64,000 bases of DNA from Streptococcus panodentis (GCF_017884005.1 NZ_QFAY01000009.1:1-64000); one strand, 5' to 3'; shown: positions 45,485-55,943, numbered from the stretch's first letter. The notes: generated from the letters alone by a model not told the origin. Translations and numbers: made by a program.

Positions 45485-46246
45485 GTGGAGAACCTTTACC
45501 TTGTAAAAGACGAGAACCAATTAGCAGCTTTTCGAGATTTCGTCGCAAAGAATTCCGCAAAGTTGCAGGATTATCTAACATTTTTAAAAGACGAGTTTGC
45601 GGTTTATGACTTGCCGCAAGCCATCATTTGGTCCGATTTTGATTCTGCTACGCGGATCATTCGGGAAATTCCTGTACCAGCCTATACAAATGATAGGCGG
45701 ATGGTTATGACTCCCGAATTGACGGTTTGGAAAGATTTGTATCTCCTTCAGTTGGAGAATTACGAGACCTCTCACCAAACTCGAGCAATAGAAAGCCACT
45801 ATCAGTCTTTGTCTGAAAAATCCCTCTTGCAGATTGTGGGCCATGAGCTAGCTCATTGGTCGGAGCATTTTTTAGATGACTTTGATGGATACGGTGCCTA
45901 TATCTGGTTTGAAGAAGGGATGGCTGAGTATATTAGCCGTAAGTATTTCCTTACAGACGAGGAATTTCAAACGGAAAAGGCTTGTAATCAGTCTCTCGTT
46001 GAGCTTTTTCAGAAAAAGCACGGTTGGAACTCATTGAATGATTTCGGCACTTCAACTTATCAAGGGAATTATGCTAGTATTTTTTACGAATACTGGCGCA
46101 GTTTTTTGACAGTTGACAAGCTAGTAGAAAATCTAGGCAGCGTGCAAGCGGTCTTTGATTCTTATCATCGGTGGGCAAACACAGATAAAACACTTCCCTT
46201 GTTGGATTGGTTCATAGAACAGAAAATAATAGACAAAGAAATATAA
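45485..46246 (+). CDS. HExxH metallopeptidase-like protein under the glycine T-box
   Basis: The 253-residue protein starts with GTG 45485 behind AAAGGAG. It has no signal peptide, so it is cytoplasmic. H120-E121-L-A-H124 in IVGHELAHWSEHF followed about 20 residues later by WFEEGMAEYISRKYF gives the HExxH...E pattern of gluzincin peptidases. The rest matches no family I know. It stands between the glycine T-box and glyQS, so its expression should rise when tRNA(Gly) is uncharged. Role inferred: peptide turnover to free glycine, or simply hitch-hiking on the leader. Confidence 0.8.
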   Translation: MENLYLVKDENQLAAFRDFVAKNSAKLQDYLTFLKDEFAVYDLPQAIIWSDFDSATRIIREIPVPAYTNDRRMVMTPELTVWKDLYLLQLENYETSHQTRAIESHYQSLSEKSLLQIVGHELAHWSEHFLDDFDGYGAYIWFEEGMAEYISRKYFLTDEEFQTEKACNQSLVELFQKKHGWNSLNDFGTSTYQGNYASIFYEYWRSFLTVDKLVENLGSVQAVFDSYHRWANTDKTLPLLDWFIEQKIIDKEI

Positions 46247-46248
46247 AC

Positions 46249-46430
46249 AAATTAAGGAGTAACAAATGTCTAAAAAGTTAACATTTCACCTCGCCAAAGT
46301 CAATTGCGAACCTAAAGGTTCGATTGACTAACGACAACCGCTATGGGGCTGTTTGTCTAGGCGATGTACTAGCTTTTCAAAAGGGAAACAATCGTTCCCT
46401 TTTGAACGCTTCGCAAGAATCTCAAGAAAC
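46249..46430 (+). repeat. structured tandem repeat, copy 1, with 21-codon MSKKLTFH frame
   Basis: AAGGAG then ATG 46266 opens a 21-codon frame (stop 46329-46331) beginning MSKKLTFH, like the usual glyQ N terminus MSKKLTFQ. Hairpin 1: AGTCAAT (46298-46304)/ATTGACT (46323-46329) with inner GAACC/GGTTC. Hairpin 2: TCAAAAGGGAA (46377-46387)/TTCCCTTTTGA (46395-46405), perfect. Between them lies CGCTATGG...CTAGGCGATGTACTA, conserved in copy 2. Confidence 0.7.
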
Positions 46431-46590
46431 TAAAGGAGTAACACATGTCTAAGAAATTAACCTTTCACTGCACCAAAGGCAATCTCCTCCTTTCAGTCGG
46501 ATTGCCTTACGCTTAGCACTATGGTGTCTAAGCTAGGTGCAGTACTAACTCGCTCTTCCTAGCATGATTGGCTAGGAAGGCTCGTGTCGC
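46431..46590 (+). repeat. structured tandem repeat, copy 2, with 23-codon MSKKLTFH frame
   Basis: AAAGGAG and ATG 46445 (179 bases after copy 1) open a 23-codon frame, again MSKKLTFH with synonymous codon differences. Hairpin 1: AAGGCAAT (46476-46483)/ATTGCCTT (46501-46508). Relative to copy 1 a T-A pair is replaced by G-C, a compensatory change. Hairpin 2: CTTCCTAGC (46555-46563)/GCTAGGAAG (46571-46579). The sequence differs from copy 1 but the structure is kept. Confidence 0.7.
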
Positions 46591-46619
46591 AGAAAATTTA
46601 TTATAATAAAGGAGAAGAG

Positions 46620-47537
46620 ATGTTTAAAAAATTGACTTTTCAAGAAATTATATTGACCTTACAGCAGTTTTGGAATGAGCAGGGCTGTATGCTCATGCAG
46701 GCTTATGATAATGAGAAGGGAGCAGGAACCATGAGTCCTTATACCTTCCTGCGGGCTATTGGGCCGGAGCCGTGGAATGCGGCCTATGTAGAGCCGTCCC
46801 GCCGGCCGGCAGATGGACGCTATGGGGAAAATCCCAACCGTCTTTATCAGCACCACCAATTTCAGGTGGTTATGAAGCCATCACCAAGCAATATCCAAGA
46901 ACTTTACTTGCAGTCTTTGGAGCTCTTGGGCATCAATCCGCTGGAGCACGACATTCGCTTTGTTGAGGATAACTGGGAAAACCCGTCAACTGGCTCGGCT
47001 GGTTTAGGCTGGGAAGTCTGGCTGGACGGTATGGAAATCACTCAGTTCACATACTTCCAGCAGGTCGGAGGTCTGCCAACCCAGCCGGTGACGGCTGAGG
47101 TGACCTATGGTCTGGAGCGGCTGGCTTCCTATATCCAAGAGGTGGACTCGGTCTACGACATCGAGTGGGCTGACGGCGTTAAGTACGGAGAAATCTTCCG
47201 CCATCCGGAATACGAGCATTCCAAGTACAGCTTTGAAGTCAGCGACCAGGACCTGCTCTTGGGGAATTTTGAGAAGTTTGAAGCAGAGGCCAAGCGCTGT
47301 CTGGACGAGCATCTGGTCCACCCGGCTTATGACTACGTTCTCAAATGCTCGCATACCTTTAATCTTTTGGATGCGCGCGGTGCCGTATCTGTGACCGAGC
47401 GGGCCGGCTATATCGCCCGCATCCGCAATTTAGCGCGTGTTGTGGCCAAGACCTTTGTGGCTGAGCGCAAGCGCCTGGGCTATCCGCTTTTGGATGCAGA
47501 GACCCGCGAAAAACTCTTGGCAGAGGAGGGAGAGTAA
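46620..47537 (+). CDS. glyQ: glycyl-tRNA synthetase alpha subunit
   Basis: The 305-residue class II synthetase subunit binds glycine and ATP. It is full length, with [36 protein letters not shown] and the FTYFQQVGG core. The start is ATG 46620 after AAAGGAGAAGAG, and an upstream in-frame codon at 46584 has no homology. TATAAT near 46600 may be a second promoter. The N terminus here is MFKKLTFQ, whereas the two upstream repeat frames carry MSKKLTFH. Confidence 0.96.
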   Translation: MFKKLTFQEIILTLQQFWNEQGCMLMQAYDNEKGAGTMSPYTFLRAIGPEPWNAAYVEPSRRPADGRYGENPNRLYQHHQFQVVMKPSPSNIQELYLQSLELLGINPLEHDIRFVEDNWENPSTGSAGLGWEVWLDGMEITQFTYFQQVGGLPTQPVTAEVTYGLERLASYIQEVDSVYDIEWADGVKYGEIFRHPEYEHSKYSFEVSDQDLLLGNFEKFEAEAKRCLDEHLVHPAYDYVLKCSHTFNLLDARGAVSVTERAGYIARIRNLARVVAKTFVAERKRLGYPLLDAETREKLLAEEGE

Positions 47538-47539
47538 CC

Positions 47540-49579
47540 ATGGTAAAAAATTTATTAGTTGAATTAGGTTTGGAGGAAATGCCGGCCTATGTCGTGACAC
47601 CCAGCATGAAGCAGCTGCGCGACAAAATGGGGGCTTTCCTGACAGAGCATCGTCTGGCCTTTGAGAAGATTGAAATGTTCTCTACTCCCCGCCGCTTGGC
47701 GGTGCGGGTGGTCGGTCTGGCAGACAAGCAGTCCGATCTGACCGAAGATTTCAAAGGGCCGTCTAAGAAAATTGCGCTGGATGCGGATGGCAACTTTACC
47801 AAGGCTGCAGAAGGCTTTGTCCGCGGCAAGGGTCTGACAGTGGATGACATCACTTTCCGGGAAATCAAGGGCGAGGAATATGTCTATGTCACCAAGGAAG
47901 AGCTTGGCCGTCCTGTGGAGGAGATTATCCCGGGCGTGACCGAGGTACTTCAGTCTCTGACCTTCCCTGTCAGCATGCACTGGGCCAACAACACTTTTGA
48001 ATACATCCGTCCGGTTCATACCCTGACCGTGCTCTTAGATGAGCAGGACTTTGACCTGGATTTCTTGGACATCAAGAGCAGCCGGATCAGCCGGGGGCAC
48101 CGCTTCCTAGGAGGAGAAACGCCGATTCAGTCTGCAGATACATACGAAGACGACCTGCGTGCTCAGTCTGTCATTGTCAGTCCGACCGAGCGGGGCAATA
48201 TAATTGTCGATCAGATTCGGAAGATTGAGCAAGAGCACGATGTGGCCATCGAGATAGATGAGAAGCTCCTCAATGAAGTGCTCAATCTGATTGAATATCC
48301 GACTGCTTTTATGGGCAATTTTGACGCCAAATACCTAGAGGTGCCGGAGGAAGTGCTGGTGACTTCTATGAAAGAGCACCAGCGCTACTTTGTCGTGCGC
48401 GACAGCAAAGGCAAGCTTCTGCCGCACTTTATCTCTGTCCGCAACGGCAATGCGGAGCATTTGGATAATGTCATCAAGGGCAATGAAAAAGTACTGGTAG
48501 CCCGGCTGGAAGATGGAGAGTTCTTCTGGCGGGAGGACCAAAAGCTGGCCATTGCTGATTTGGTTGAAAAGCTGGAGCAGGTCACTTTCCATGAGAAAAT
48601 TGGTTCTCTGTCAGAGCATATGGAGCGGACTGGTCAGATTGCTGCTCTCTTGGCCCAGCAGGCCGGTCTGACGGCAGAGGAAAGCTCAGATTTGGCCCGA
48701 GCAGCAGCGATTTATAAGTTTGACTTGCTGACCGGTATGGTTGGCGAATTTGACGAGCTGCAAGGCATTATGGGAGAGAAATATGCTCTCTTGGCCGGCG
48801 AACCTGCAGCAGTAGCGGCAGCTATTCGCGAGCATTATCTGCCGACTTCAGCGGATGGCCAGCTGCCGGACAGCAAGGTTGGTGCAGTGCTGGCCTTGGC
48901 GGACAAGCTGGATACCATTCTCTCTTTCTTCTCTGTGGGGCTCATCCCATCGGGCTCCAACGACCCTTATGCTCTGCGCCGGGCTACTCAGGGTGTGGTG
49001 CGTATTTTGGATAAGTTTGGCTGGCACATTGACTTGGAGCAGCTGCTGGACCGGCTCTATGCTCTGTCCTTTGACAGCCTGACCTATGACAATCAGGAAG
49101 CAGTGCTGGACTTCTTCCGTGCACGTGTCGAAAAGATGATGGACTCCGCTGTTCCCAAAGATATTGCAGCAGCTGTATTGGGCAGTTCAGTCTTTGTCGT
49201 GCGCGATTTGATTGAAACAGCAGAACTGTTAACTGCCAAGTCCAAGGAAGAGCATTTCAAGGCAGCAGTGGAAAGCCTGTCTCGGGTCTTTAACTTAGCA
49301 GAAAAGGCTGAAACCGGAGTCCGTGTTGATCCGGCCCTGTTTGAAAATGCAGAAGAAAGGGCGCTGTATGAGGCCGTTGAAAATCTGGAGCTGGATACTG
49401 ACCGAGAAGCCGCTATTGACCAGCTTTTTGCTCTCAGTCCGGCTATTGATGCTTTCTTTGACAATACCATGGTCATGGCTGAGGACGAAAAGGTCCGGGC
49501 CAACCGTCTGGCTCTGCTGGCAGCTCTGACAGAAAAAGCCCGGACCCTGGCCCAATTCAACCTAATCAACACCAAATAA
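47540..49579 (+). CDS. glyS: glycyl-tRNA synthetase beta subunit
   Basis: The 679-residue subunit carries tRNA-binding, HD-like and anticodon-binding modules. [15 protein letters not shown] at the start and the C-terminal DALR-like region are typical. It begins two bases after glyQ. No lesion is seen. Confidence 0.97.
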   Translation: MVKNLLVELGLEEMPAYVVTPSMKQLRDKMGAFLTEHRLAFEKIEMFSTPRRLAVRVVGLADKQSDLTEDFKGPSKKIALDADGNFTKAAEGFVRGKGLTVDDITFREIKGEEYVYVTKEELGRPVEEIIPGVTEVLQSLTFPVSMHWANNTFEYIRPVHTLTVLLDEQDFDLDFLDIKSSRISRGHRFLGGETPIQSADTYEDDLRAQSVIVSPTERGNIIVDQIRKIEQEHDVAIEIDEKLLNEVLNLIEYPTAFMGNFDAKYLEVPEEVLVTSMKEHQRYFVVRDSKGKLLPHFISVRNGNAEHLDNVIKGNEKVLVARLEDGEFFWREDQKLAIADLVEKLEQVTFHEKIGSLSEHMERTGQIAALLAQQAGLTAEESSDLARAAAIYKFDLLTGMVGEFDELQGIMGEKYALLAGEPAAVAAAIREHYLPTSADGQLPDSKVGAVLALADKLDTILSFFSVGLIPSGSNDPYALRRATQGVVRILDKFGWHIDLEQLLDRLYALSFDSLTYDNQEAVLDFFRARVEKMMDSAVPKDIAAAVLGSSVFVVRDLIETAELLTAKSKEEHFKAAVESLSRVFNLAEKAETGVRVDPALFENAEERALYEAVENLELDTDREAAIDQLFALSPAIDAFFDNTMVMAEDEKVRANRLALLAALTEKARTLAQFNLINTK

Positions 49580-49636
49580 TCAACTGCAGCGGCTGCTTTT
49601 GCGCAGCCTTTTGGCAGCTGAGTAAAGGAGGAAAAG

Positions 49637-49894
49637 ATGGATCCTAAAAAAATCGAACGCATCAACGAGCTGGCTAAAAAGAAAAAAACCGTCGGCCTGA
49701 CTGCTGAGGAAAAAGTGGAACAAGCCAAGCTTCGTGAAGAGTATATCGAAGGCTACCGCCGCTCGGTCCGCCATCATATTGAAGGCATCAAGGTGGTGGA
49801 TGAGGAGGGCAATGATGTCACTCCGGAAAAACTCCGTCAGGTACAGCGGGAGAAAGGCCTTCACGGCCGCAGTCTGGATGATCCGGAGTCTTGA
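49637..49894 (+). CDS. DUF896 (YnzC-family) protein
   Basis: The 85-residue protein matches DUF896: [36 protein letters not shown] and GNDVTPEKL. These are short helical cytoplasmic proteins, in Bacillus linked to the SOS gene neighbour yneA. AAAGGAGG precedes the ATG. It is often found after glyS in streptococci. Confidence 0.92.
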   Translation: MDPKKIERINELAKKKKTVGLTAEEKVEQAKLREEYIEGYRRSVRHHIEGIKVVDEEGNDVTPEKLRQVQREKGLHGRSLDDPES

Positions 49895-49928
49895 GCAGCT
49901 CCCTTGCCTATCGACAGACTTGCACAAT

Positions 49929-49975
49929 AAAAATCCCTGAACAGGAATGGCACAATTTCCTGTTCAGGGATTTTT
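49929..49975. terminator. bidirectional terminator
   Basis: AAAAATCCCTGAACAGGAA (49929-49947) pairs perfectly with 49957-49975 (19 bases) between convergent genes. Confidence 0.92.
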
Positions 49976-49977
49976 AT

Positions 49978-50148
49978 TTATAGTCTTTTATTCAGAATAC
50001 GGATACCGGCATAGCAGCAGCCGGCGATGACGGCCAGGTCCAGCCAGAAGATCCAGACATCGGTGATACGGAAGAAAAAATAAGCAGCGATGGCAGTAAT
50101 GAGGGACAGAATCCCGAGGTCCATTTTTTCTTTGAGATTGAGTTTCAT
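49978..50148 (-). CDS. 56-residue membrane protein
   Basis: The start at 50148 gives MKLNLKEKMDLGILS, then two hydrophobic segments (about 11-26 and 31-48) and a short basic tail. A longer in-frame extension upstream is the shadow of the neighbouring gene. The start overlaps the stop of the next upstream gene by four bases. Operon with the DUF3278-like gene. Function unknown. Confidence 0.75.
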   Translation of the reverse strand: MKLNLKEKMDLGILSLITAIAAYFFFRITDVWIFWLDLAVIAGCCYAGIRILNKRL

Positions 50149-50687
50149 AGATTCTCTTCCTCCCTTTTTTGTGCTTGGCGAACCTTTCCTTTGGCAATGA
50201 AATGCATAATCAGTCCAAATCCAAGACCTGCGGCTAATCCAACTATAATAAGTTTTGGCTGAAGCAAAACTTGCAGGATATCTTTCTTTTCTATGACAGC
50301 TGTCGAGATACTGAAGAGAGGATAAAAGAGCAGCCAATAGGAGAAGCCGGCTTTGAGACCAACATGCTGCATGGCTTTTTTCTCCTTGACATCCTGCAAG
50401 CCTAGCTCCAGATCGTCAACGCCCTTACGCCGTGCTTGGATGACTATACAAAGACAGAGGCCTAGGAGCAGAACTTCCAGCAAGATAGGATAGGCAACCG
50501 CGATAATCTTGGGCCAGCGAAAGGCCAGCGGAAAGGCGATGGCATTTCCCAATATCAAAATCCAAAAGAGACACATAAAAGCGGTATTGCCCATGCGCTC
50601 AGCCGCCTGACGTTTCTGTTCATCCAGAGGGCCGGTAATGCCGTAAAAGCGTTTGATCATTTTGTCGGATAAGGTTTCTTTTTTCAT
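50145..50687 (-). CDS. DUF3278-like membrane protein
   Basis: The 180-residue protein has an N-terminal cytoplasmic segment (LSDKMIKRFYGITGPLDEQKRQ) and four hydrophobic segments (about 33-55, 62-84, 112-130, 142-165). Such proteins are typically encoded next to a small XRE-family regulator, as here. The family name is from memory. The function is unknown. Confidence 0.75.
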   Translation of the reverse strand: MKKETLSDKMIKRFYGITGPLDEQKRQAAERMGNTAFMCLFWILILGNAIAFPLAFRWPKIIAVAYPILLEVLLLGLCLCIVIQARRKGVDDLELGLQDVKEKKAMQHVGLKAGFSYWLLFYPLFSISTAVIEKKDILQVLLQPKLIIVGLAAGLGFGLIMHFIAKGKVRQAQKREEENL

Positions 50688-50770
50688 GGTGTTTCCTTTC
50701 TGTAGCTAAGACTAGGCCGGTTTGGGTCGGGAGAGGAGGCTAGTGCTGGGGCTGCTGCCAGCAAAAGCTT

Positions 50771-50986
50771 TTACCCATTTTCCTCCCCTTCTGTCAGATA
50801 GGGTTCCCAAAAGAGGCTGTTGAGATCCGTCTCCAGCGCCCGGGCCAGATTGATACAGAGCTCAAGGGTAGGGTTGTACTTGTTGTTTTCGATCATATTG
50901 ATGGTCTGCCGCGAGACACCGATGGACTTGGCCAGCTCCAGCTGTGAGAGTTTTTTTTCTTTTCGGAATTCCTTGACACGATTCAT
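50771..50986 (-). CDS. XRE-family transcriptional regulator
   Basis: The 71-residue single-domain helix-turn-helix protein has KKLSQLELAKSIGVSRQTIN and IENNKYNPTLELCINLARAL. The start is placed at 50986 (MNRVKEFR) behind AGGAGAGG. The longer frame adds 14 unlikely residues. It belongs to the YozG/immR-like group of compact repressors. It heads a three-gene minus-strand operon with two membrane proteins, and its promoter carries two operator-like repeats. Confidence 0.88.
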   Translation of the reverse strand: MNRVKEFRKEKKLSQLELAKSIGVSRQTINMIENNKYNPTLELCINLARALETDLNSLFWEPYLTEGEENG

Positions 50987-51034
50987 TGCTCCTCTCCTTT
51001 CTGTTTTTCTGCCGTCAATCCTTCTCATTGATTT

Positions 51035-51103
51035 GTCAGATATAATTGACTTTTTCTGTTTATAGTATAATACTTGTGAAAAGAAATGTCAATTATATAT
51101 GAC
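51035..51103 (-). promoter_or_regulatory. promoter and paired operators of the XRE operon
   Basis: On the minus strand TTGACA (51087-51092), 17 bases, TATACT (51064-51069). GTCAGATATAATTGAC (51035-51050) and GTCAATTATATATGAC (51088-51103) are inverted copies (15 of 16 after reverse complementing). One covers the -35 and the other lies just past the -10. This is the expected layout for repressor autoregulation. Confidence 0.75.
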
Positions 51104-51134
51104 AAAATTTATTAAAAATTTTTTCAGCTAAATT

Positions 51135-51258
51135 TTTAAACTAAGTTCCACCGCCGCCGTTAGCGGAAGTTAGTCTGCCAAAAATGCATAAAACCAGCGG
51201 GAATCCGTCTCAGACTAAGCTCCAGCTCAGAGAGCAAAGCGGAACTTACTTTGAAAAG
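51135..51258. other. structured gap before rsmH
   Basis: AAGTTCC (about 51143) pairs with GGAACTT (about 51241), and TTAGTCTG (about 51170) with CAGACTAA (about 51212), nested in the same order. This gives one long imperfect hairpin of about 105 bases. No gene is seen. It could be a structured leader or a small repeat element. Confidence 0.45.
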
Positions 51259-51335
51259 TCACGAAAATTTTTTCATTGACCGACTTTTCTTTTTAAATTT
51301 TTTTTTGTCCTTGAATGTGATATAATAGATAAGAT

Positions 51336-52286
51336 ATGACAAACGAATTTCATCACATGACAGTCCTTCTTCATGAAACGGTTGACCAGCTGGCTGTGAA
51401 GCCTGATGGCATCTATGTGGATGCGACCTTGGGCGGAGCCGGTCACAGCGAGTATCTTTTGAGTAAACTGAATGGCCGGGGCCACCTTTATGCCTTTGAT
51501 CAGGATCAGGCGGCTATTGACAATGCTAAGAAGCGTCTGGCTCCTTATATAGAGCAGGGGCTGGTGACCTTTATCAAGGATAATTTCCGCAATCTCAAGG
51601 TCCGCCTGCAGGAGGCTGGTGTGGAGGAAATCGATGGGATTTGTTATGACTTGGGAGTTTCCAGCCCTCAGCTGGATCAGCGGGAGCGCGGTTTTTCCTA
51701 CAAGCAGGATGCGCCGTTGGATATGCGCATGAACCGCGAGGCGCCTCTGACGGCCTTTGAAGTTGTCAATGCTTACTCCTATCAGGAATTGGTGTCTATC
51801 TTTTTTAAATACGGCGAAGACAAGTTCTCCAAGCAGATTGCCCGCAGGATTGAGCAGGCCAGAAGTGTCAAGCCGATTGAAACAACGACGGAGCTGGCTC
51901 AGATTATCAAATCGGCCAAGCCAGCCAAGGAATTAAAGAAAAAAGGCCATCCGGCCAAGCAGATTTTCCAGGCCATTCGGATAGCTGTCAATGACGAGCT
52001 GGGAGCGGCCGACGAATCCATTCAGCAGGCTATCGACCTTTTGGCTGCAGACGGCAGGATTGCGGTCATCACCTTTCATTCGCTGGAGGATCGTCTGACC
52101 AAGCAGCTCTTTAAGGCCGCTTCGACAGTCGATGTGCCCAAGGGGCTGCCCTTTATTCCGGATGAACTGCAGCCCAAGCTGGCTCTGGTCAACCGCAAGC
52201 CGATTTTACCAAGCAAAGAAGAAATAGAAAACAACAACCGTGCCCACTCAGCCAAGCTGCGCGTGGCGCGGAAGATACATAAGTGA
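51336..52286 (+). CDS. rsmH: 16S rRNA (cytosine1402-N4)-methyltransferase RsmH (MraW)
   Basis: The 316-residue SAM enzyme starts [20 protein letters not shown], with [10 protein letters not shown] as motif I and the C-terminal ITFHSLEDR. It methylates C1402 in the ribosomal P site. First gene of the division cluster rsmH-ftsL-pbp2X-mraY. TATAAT near 51320 is the likely -10. Confidence 0.97.
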   Translation: MTNEFHHMTVLLHETVDQLAVKPDGIYVDATLGGAGHSEYLLSKLNGRGHLYAFDQDQAAIDNAKKRLAPYIEQGLVTFIKDNFRNLKVRLQEAGVEEIDGICYDLGVSSPQLDQRERGFSYKQDAPLDMRMNREAPLTAFEVVNAYSYQELVSIFFKYGEDKFSKQIARRIEQARSVKPIETTTELAQIIKSAKPAKELKKKGHPAKQIFQAIRIAVNDELGAADESIQQAIDLLAADGRIAVITFHSLEDRLTKQLFKAASTVDVPKGLPFIPDELQPKLALVNRKPILPSKEEIENNNRAHSAKLRVARKIHK

Positions 52287-52293
52287 GGATGAG

Positions 52294-52617
52294 ATGGCAG
52301 ATAAAAAAACCAATCCGCTTCAAAATCAGATTAGAAAATTTTCCCGCGTTGAAAAAGCCTTTTACGGTTCGATTGTCCTGACCGCGATTATTCTGGCCGT
52401 CAGCATTGTTTTTATGCAGACCAAGCTCCTGCAGGTTGACCGTGATCTGACAGAAGTCAATACGCAAATCGAAGCAGAGCAGACAGAACTGGATGACATC
52501 AAGCAGGAAGTCAATGAATTGACCCGCTATGAAAGACTTTCGCAGCTGGCCAGTTCTCAGGATATGAAGCTGCAAAAGGGAAATCGCAAGACAGTGAGCT
52601 CAACGGATGAAGAATAA
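52294..52617 (+). CDS. ftsL: cell division protein FtsL
   Basis: The 107-residue bitopic protein has a short cytoplasmic start, one membrane helix (about 28-48) and a leucine-zipper-like coiled coil outside (about 49-85). It works with FtsB/DivIC and FtsQ/DivIB at the septum. The start is ATG 52294, preceded by GAGGATGAG. The frame upstream is inside rsmH. It overlaps pbp2X by eleven bases. Confidence 0.93.
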   Translation: MADKKTNPLQNQIRKFSRVEKAFYGSIVLTAIILAVSIVFMQTKLLQVDRDLTEVNTQIEAEQTELDDIKQEVNELTRYERLSQLASSQDMKLQKGNRKTVSSTDEE

Positions 52618-54895
52618 AGTATTAGAAAAAGTAAAAAAATATGCCCTGAAAAATCGGCGGACTCCTGACTACAACCGGCGGCAGGTGGGAAAGAGCATGA
52701 GCGTTCTTGCGATCTTTCTTTTTTTCGTTTTTTTGATTAATTTTGCCATTATTATCGGGACAGACCAAAAGTTTGGCGTGAATTTATCAAAAGGGGCGGA
52801 AGTGGTCCACCAAAAGACGGTGACAGTGGCAGCTCGGAGAGGGACCATCTATGACCGCAATGGCGTGCCGATCGCCGAAGATGCAACGACCTACAATGTT
52901 TATGCCATCATTGATAAGGACTACAAGTCGGCTGCGGGCAAGATTCTCTATGTAGAAGAGTCCCAGTATGATCAGGTAGCCGATATTTTCAATCAGTATC
53001 TGGGGCTGGACAAGGACTATGTCAAGAGCCAGCTGTCGCAGAATAACCTCAAGCAGGTCTCTTTCGGTGCCCAGGGCAATGGGATTACCTACAGCACGAT
53101 GAGCGCTATGCGCCAGGCCTTTTCGGATGCCAAGATTGAAGGGATCGACTTTACGACCAGTCCCAACCGCAGCTACAGCAACGGTGTATTTGCTTCGCAG
53201 TTTATCGGTCAGGCCCAGCTGCAGGAGGATAAGGAGGGAAATAAAACCCTCAAGGGAACTTCAGGTGTGGAGCAGTCTCTGGACAGAATCTTAGCCGGGC
53301 GCAACGGTGTGGTCACTTATGAGAAAGATCGCAACGGCAATGTCGTGCCGGGCTCAGAGAAGGTCTCCGTGCAGGCAGAGAATGGCAAAGATGTCTACAC
53401 AACCCTGTCAGCTGATCTGCAGACCTATCTGGAAACCCGCATGAACGCCTTTCAGGAAAAGGTCAAGGGCCGGTATGTCAATGCGACTCTGGTCAGTGCT
53501 AAGACTGGAGAAATTTTGGCGACCAGTCAGCGGCCGACCTACAATGCAGATACTAAGGATGGCCTGGATGAGAAGAATCTAGGCACTTGGAACACCATGC
53601 TCTATCAGGGGCAGTATGAGCCGGGCTCGACCATGAAGGTCATGACACTGGCTTCGGCCATTGACAATGGAACCTTCAACCCCAACGATACCTATGACAA
53701 TACCGAATACAAGGTCATGGATACCACCATTCGGGACTGGAATGTCAATATGGGGATTTCCACCGGGGAAACCCTGACCTTTGCCCAAGGCTTTATCTTC
53801 TCCAGTAACATCGGGATGACCATGCTGGAGCAGAAGATGACAAATGATAAGTGGCTGGACTATCTAGGCAAGTTCAAGTTTGGCCTGCCGACCCGCTTTG
53901 GGATGGGCAATGAAACCTACGGCTCTCTGCCAGGTGACAACTATGTGACGATTGCTATGAGTTCTTTCGGACAGGGGATTGGGGTAACACAGGTACAGAT
54001 GCTCCGTGCCTTTTCCTCTGTGGCCAATGACGGAGTGATGCTGGAGCCGAAATTTATCAATGCGATCTATGATCCTCAAAACAATACGGCCAGAAAAACA
54101 GCTGCTGAGATTATCGGCAACCCTGTTTCTCAAAAAGCTGCTCAGACAACCCGCGACTACATGGTCCAGGTGGGAACGGTTCCCTACTATGGGACCCTTA
54201 ATATCAATGGCGAACCAGTCATCCAGGTAGCCGGCCAGAATGTAGCGGTCAAATCAGGGACCGCTCAGATTGCCTCAGAAAATGGTTATCTGGAAGGTGA
54301 AAATGACTATATCTATTCCGTAGTGGCCATGACACCGGCCGAGGATCCGGAGTTTATCATGTATGTGACAGTCCAGCAGCCGGAGACCAAATTCAGTCCG
54401 CTGTTTTGGCAGGAAGTGGTCAATCCGGTCTTGGAAGAAGCGGTGGCTCTCAAAGACAGTCTCAACCTGACCACATCGACTACACCGGCTCTGGAGACGG
54501 TGACTGAGGAAAGCAGCTATAGCATGCCTTCTCTGGAAAAGCTGACCAAGCAGCTGGGCCTCAAAGACGAGGTCAGCCCCGGCGGTCTGGCAGATGAACT
54601 GCGCCGCAATCTGGTGCAGCCCATTGTCTTAGGAACCGGCAATAAGGTCAAGAAAGTGTCGGTCAAGGAAGGCAAAAATCTCAAAGCCAATCAGCAAATC
54701 CTCATCCTGAGCGATGATTTGGAATACCTGCCGGATATGTATGGCTGGACCAAAGCCAATGTTGAGCGCTTTGCTAAGTGGCAGGATATAGAAGTCACCT
54801 TCAAAGGAGAAGGATCCAAAGTTGTCAAGCAGAGTGAGAAAACCAATAGCTCACTCAGTAAGCTGAAAAAAATAACAATCACAATGGGAGACTAG
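52607..54895 (+). CDS. pbp2X: penicillin-binding protein 2X
   Basis: The 762-residue class B transpeptidase for septal peptidoglycan has a membrane anchor (about 30-52), dimerisation domain, and a transpeptidase domain with S341-T-M-K, SSN and KSG motifs. Two C-terminal PASTA modules follow (about 640-760). No classic resistance-associated STMK change (such as Thr to Ala) is seen. It is a little longer than the pneumococcal protein. Confidence 0.96.
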   Translation: MKNKVLEKVKKYALKNRRTPDYNRRQVGKSMSVLAIFLFFVFLINFAIIIGTDQKFGVNLSKGAEVVHQKTVTVAARRGTIYDRNGVPIAEDATTYNVYAIIDKDYKSAAGKILYVEESQYDQVADIFNQYLGLDKDYVKSQLSQNNLKQVSFGAQGNGITYSTMSAMRQAFSDAKIEGIDFTTSPNRSYSNGVFASQFIGQAQLQEDKEGNKTLKGTSGVEQSLDRILAGRNGVVTYEKDRNGNVVPGSEKVSVQAENGKDVYTTLSADLQTYLETRMNAFQEKVKGRYVNATLVSAKTGEILATSQRPTYNADTKDGLDEKNLGTWNTMLYQGQYEPGSTMKVMTLASAIDNGTFNPNDTYDNTEYKVMDTTIRDWNVNMGISTGETLTFAQGFIFSSNIGMTMLEQKMTNDKWLDYLGKFKFGLPTRFGMGNETYGSLPGDNYVTIAMSSFGQGIGVTQVQMLRAFSSVANDGVMLEPKFINAIYDPQNNTARKTAAEIIGNPVSQKAAQTTRDYMVQVGTVPYYGTLNINGEPVIQVAGQNVAVKSGTAQIASENGYLEGENDYIYSVVAMTPAEDPEFIMYVTVQQPETKFSPLFWQEVVNPVLEEAVALKDSLNLTTSTTPALETVTEESSYSMPSLEKLTKQLGLKDEVSPGGLADELRRNLVQPIVLGTGNKVKKVSVKEGKNLKANQQILILSDDLEYLPDMYGWTKANVERFAKWQDIEVTFKGEGSKVVKQSEKTNSSLSKLKKITITMGD

Positions 54896-54896
54896 T

Positions 54897-55880
54897 ATGT
54901 TTATCGCCCTTATTGCAGGAATGGTCACCTTTATTTTAACCCTTATCGGCATTCCTGCCTTTATTCGTTTTTACCACAAGGCCCGTATTACTGGCCAGCA
55001 GATGCACGAAGATGTCAAGCAGCACCAAGCCAAGGCCGGTACGCCGACCATGGGGGGGACGGTCTTTCTCATCGCTTCGGTCTTAGCCAGCTTTGTCATT
55101 GCTTTAGCTGCAGGTCAGCTGTCCAATAGCCTGATTATGATTCTCTTTATCTTGGTGCTTTATGGCATTGTCGGCTTTTTGGATGACTTTCTCAAGGTTT
55201 TCCGTAAGATCAATGAAGGCCTCAATCCCAAGCAAAAGCTCTTTTTGCAGCTGGTCGGAGGAGTAGTCTTTTACTTCTATTATAACCAGCATGGTGCAGG
55301 CGACCAGCTCAATGTCTTTACTTTTCCGGTACAGCTGGGCTTTCTCTATGTCTTTTTTGTCCTTTTTTGGCTGGTCGGCTTTTCCAATGCAGTCAATCTG
55401 ACCGATGGTATTGACGGTTTAGCCAGCATCTCGGTAGTCATCAGTCTGCTGGCTTATGCTATCATTGCTTTTGAGCAAAAGCGTTTTGACATTCTGATTA
55501 TCATTATCAGCATGATGGGGGGGCTGTTGGGCTTCTTTGTCTTCAATCACAAGCCGGCTAAGGTCTTCATGGGGGATGTCGGCAGTCTGGCTCTGGGCGG
55601 CATGCTGGCGGCTATTTCCATTGCTCTGCATCAGGAGTGGACCCTGCTTTTGATTGGCATTGTCTACGTTTTTGAAACGACATCGGTCATGCTGCAGGTA
55701 GCCTACTTTAAGTATACCGGCGGCAAGCGGATTTTCCGCATGACTCCGGTCCATCATCATTTTGAGCTGGGCGGTATCAGCGGCCACGGTAAGGAATGGA
55801 GCGAGTGGAAGGTTGACTTTTTCTTCTGGAGCATCGGCCTGCTGGGCAGTCTCTTGGCTCTGGCTATTCTGTATCTATAG
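54897..55880 (+). CDS. mraY: phospho-N-acetylmuramoyl-pentapeptide transferase
   Basis: The 327-residue polytopic enzyme makes lipid I from UDP-MurNAc-pentapeptide and undecaprenyl phosphate. The catalytic motifs include [16 protein letters not shown] and the HHHFE loop ([11 protein letters not shown]). It starts two bases after pbp2X. Confidence 0.97.
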   Translation: MFIALIAGMVTFILTLIGIPAFIRFYHKARITGQQMHEDVKQHQAKAGTPTMGGTVFLIASVLASFVIALAAGQLSNSLIMILFILVLYGIVGFLDDFLKVFRKINEGLNPKQKLFLQLVGGVVFYFYYNQHGAGDQLNVFTFPVQLGFLYVFFVLFWLVGFSNAVNLTDGIDGLASISVVISLLAYAIIAFEQKRFDILIIIISMMGGLLGFFVFNHKPAKVFMGDVGSLALGGMLAAISIALHQEWTLLLIGIVYVFETTSVMLQVAYFKYTGGKRIFRMTPVHHHFELGGISGHGKEWSEWKVDFFFWSIGLLGSLLALAILYL

Positions 55881-55894
55881 AACAAGGAGGTTGA

Positions 55895-55943
55895 GACAGA
55901 ACGAAATGTTTTAACATTTCGTTCTGTCCCGCCGCCTTTTTTG
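55895..55943 (+). terminator. long perfect hairpin after mraY
   Basis: GACAGAACGAAATGTT then TT then AACATTTCGTTCTGTC gives 16-base perfect arms, followed by CCGCCGCC and T6. It is a probable terminator, though the T-run is offset by about eight bases. Confidence 0.7.
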
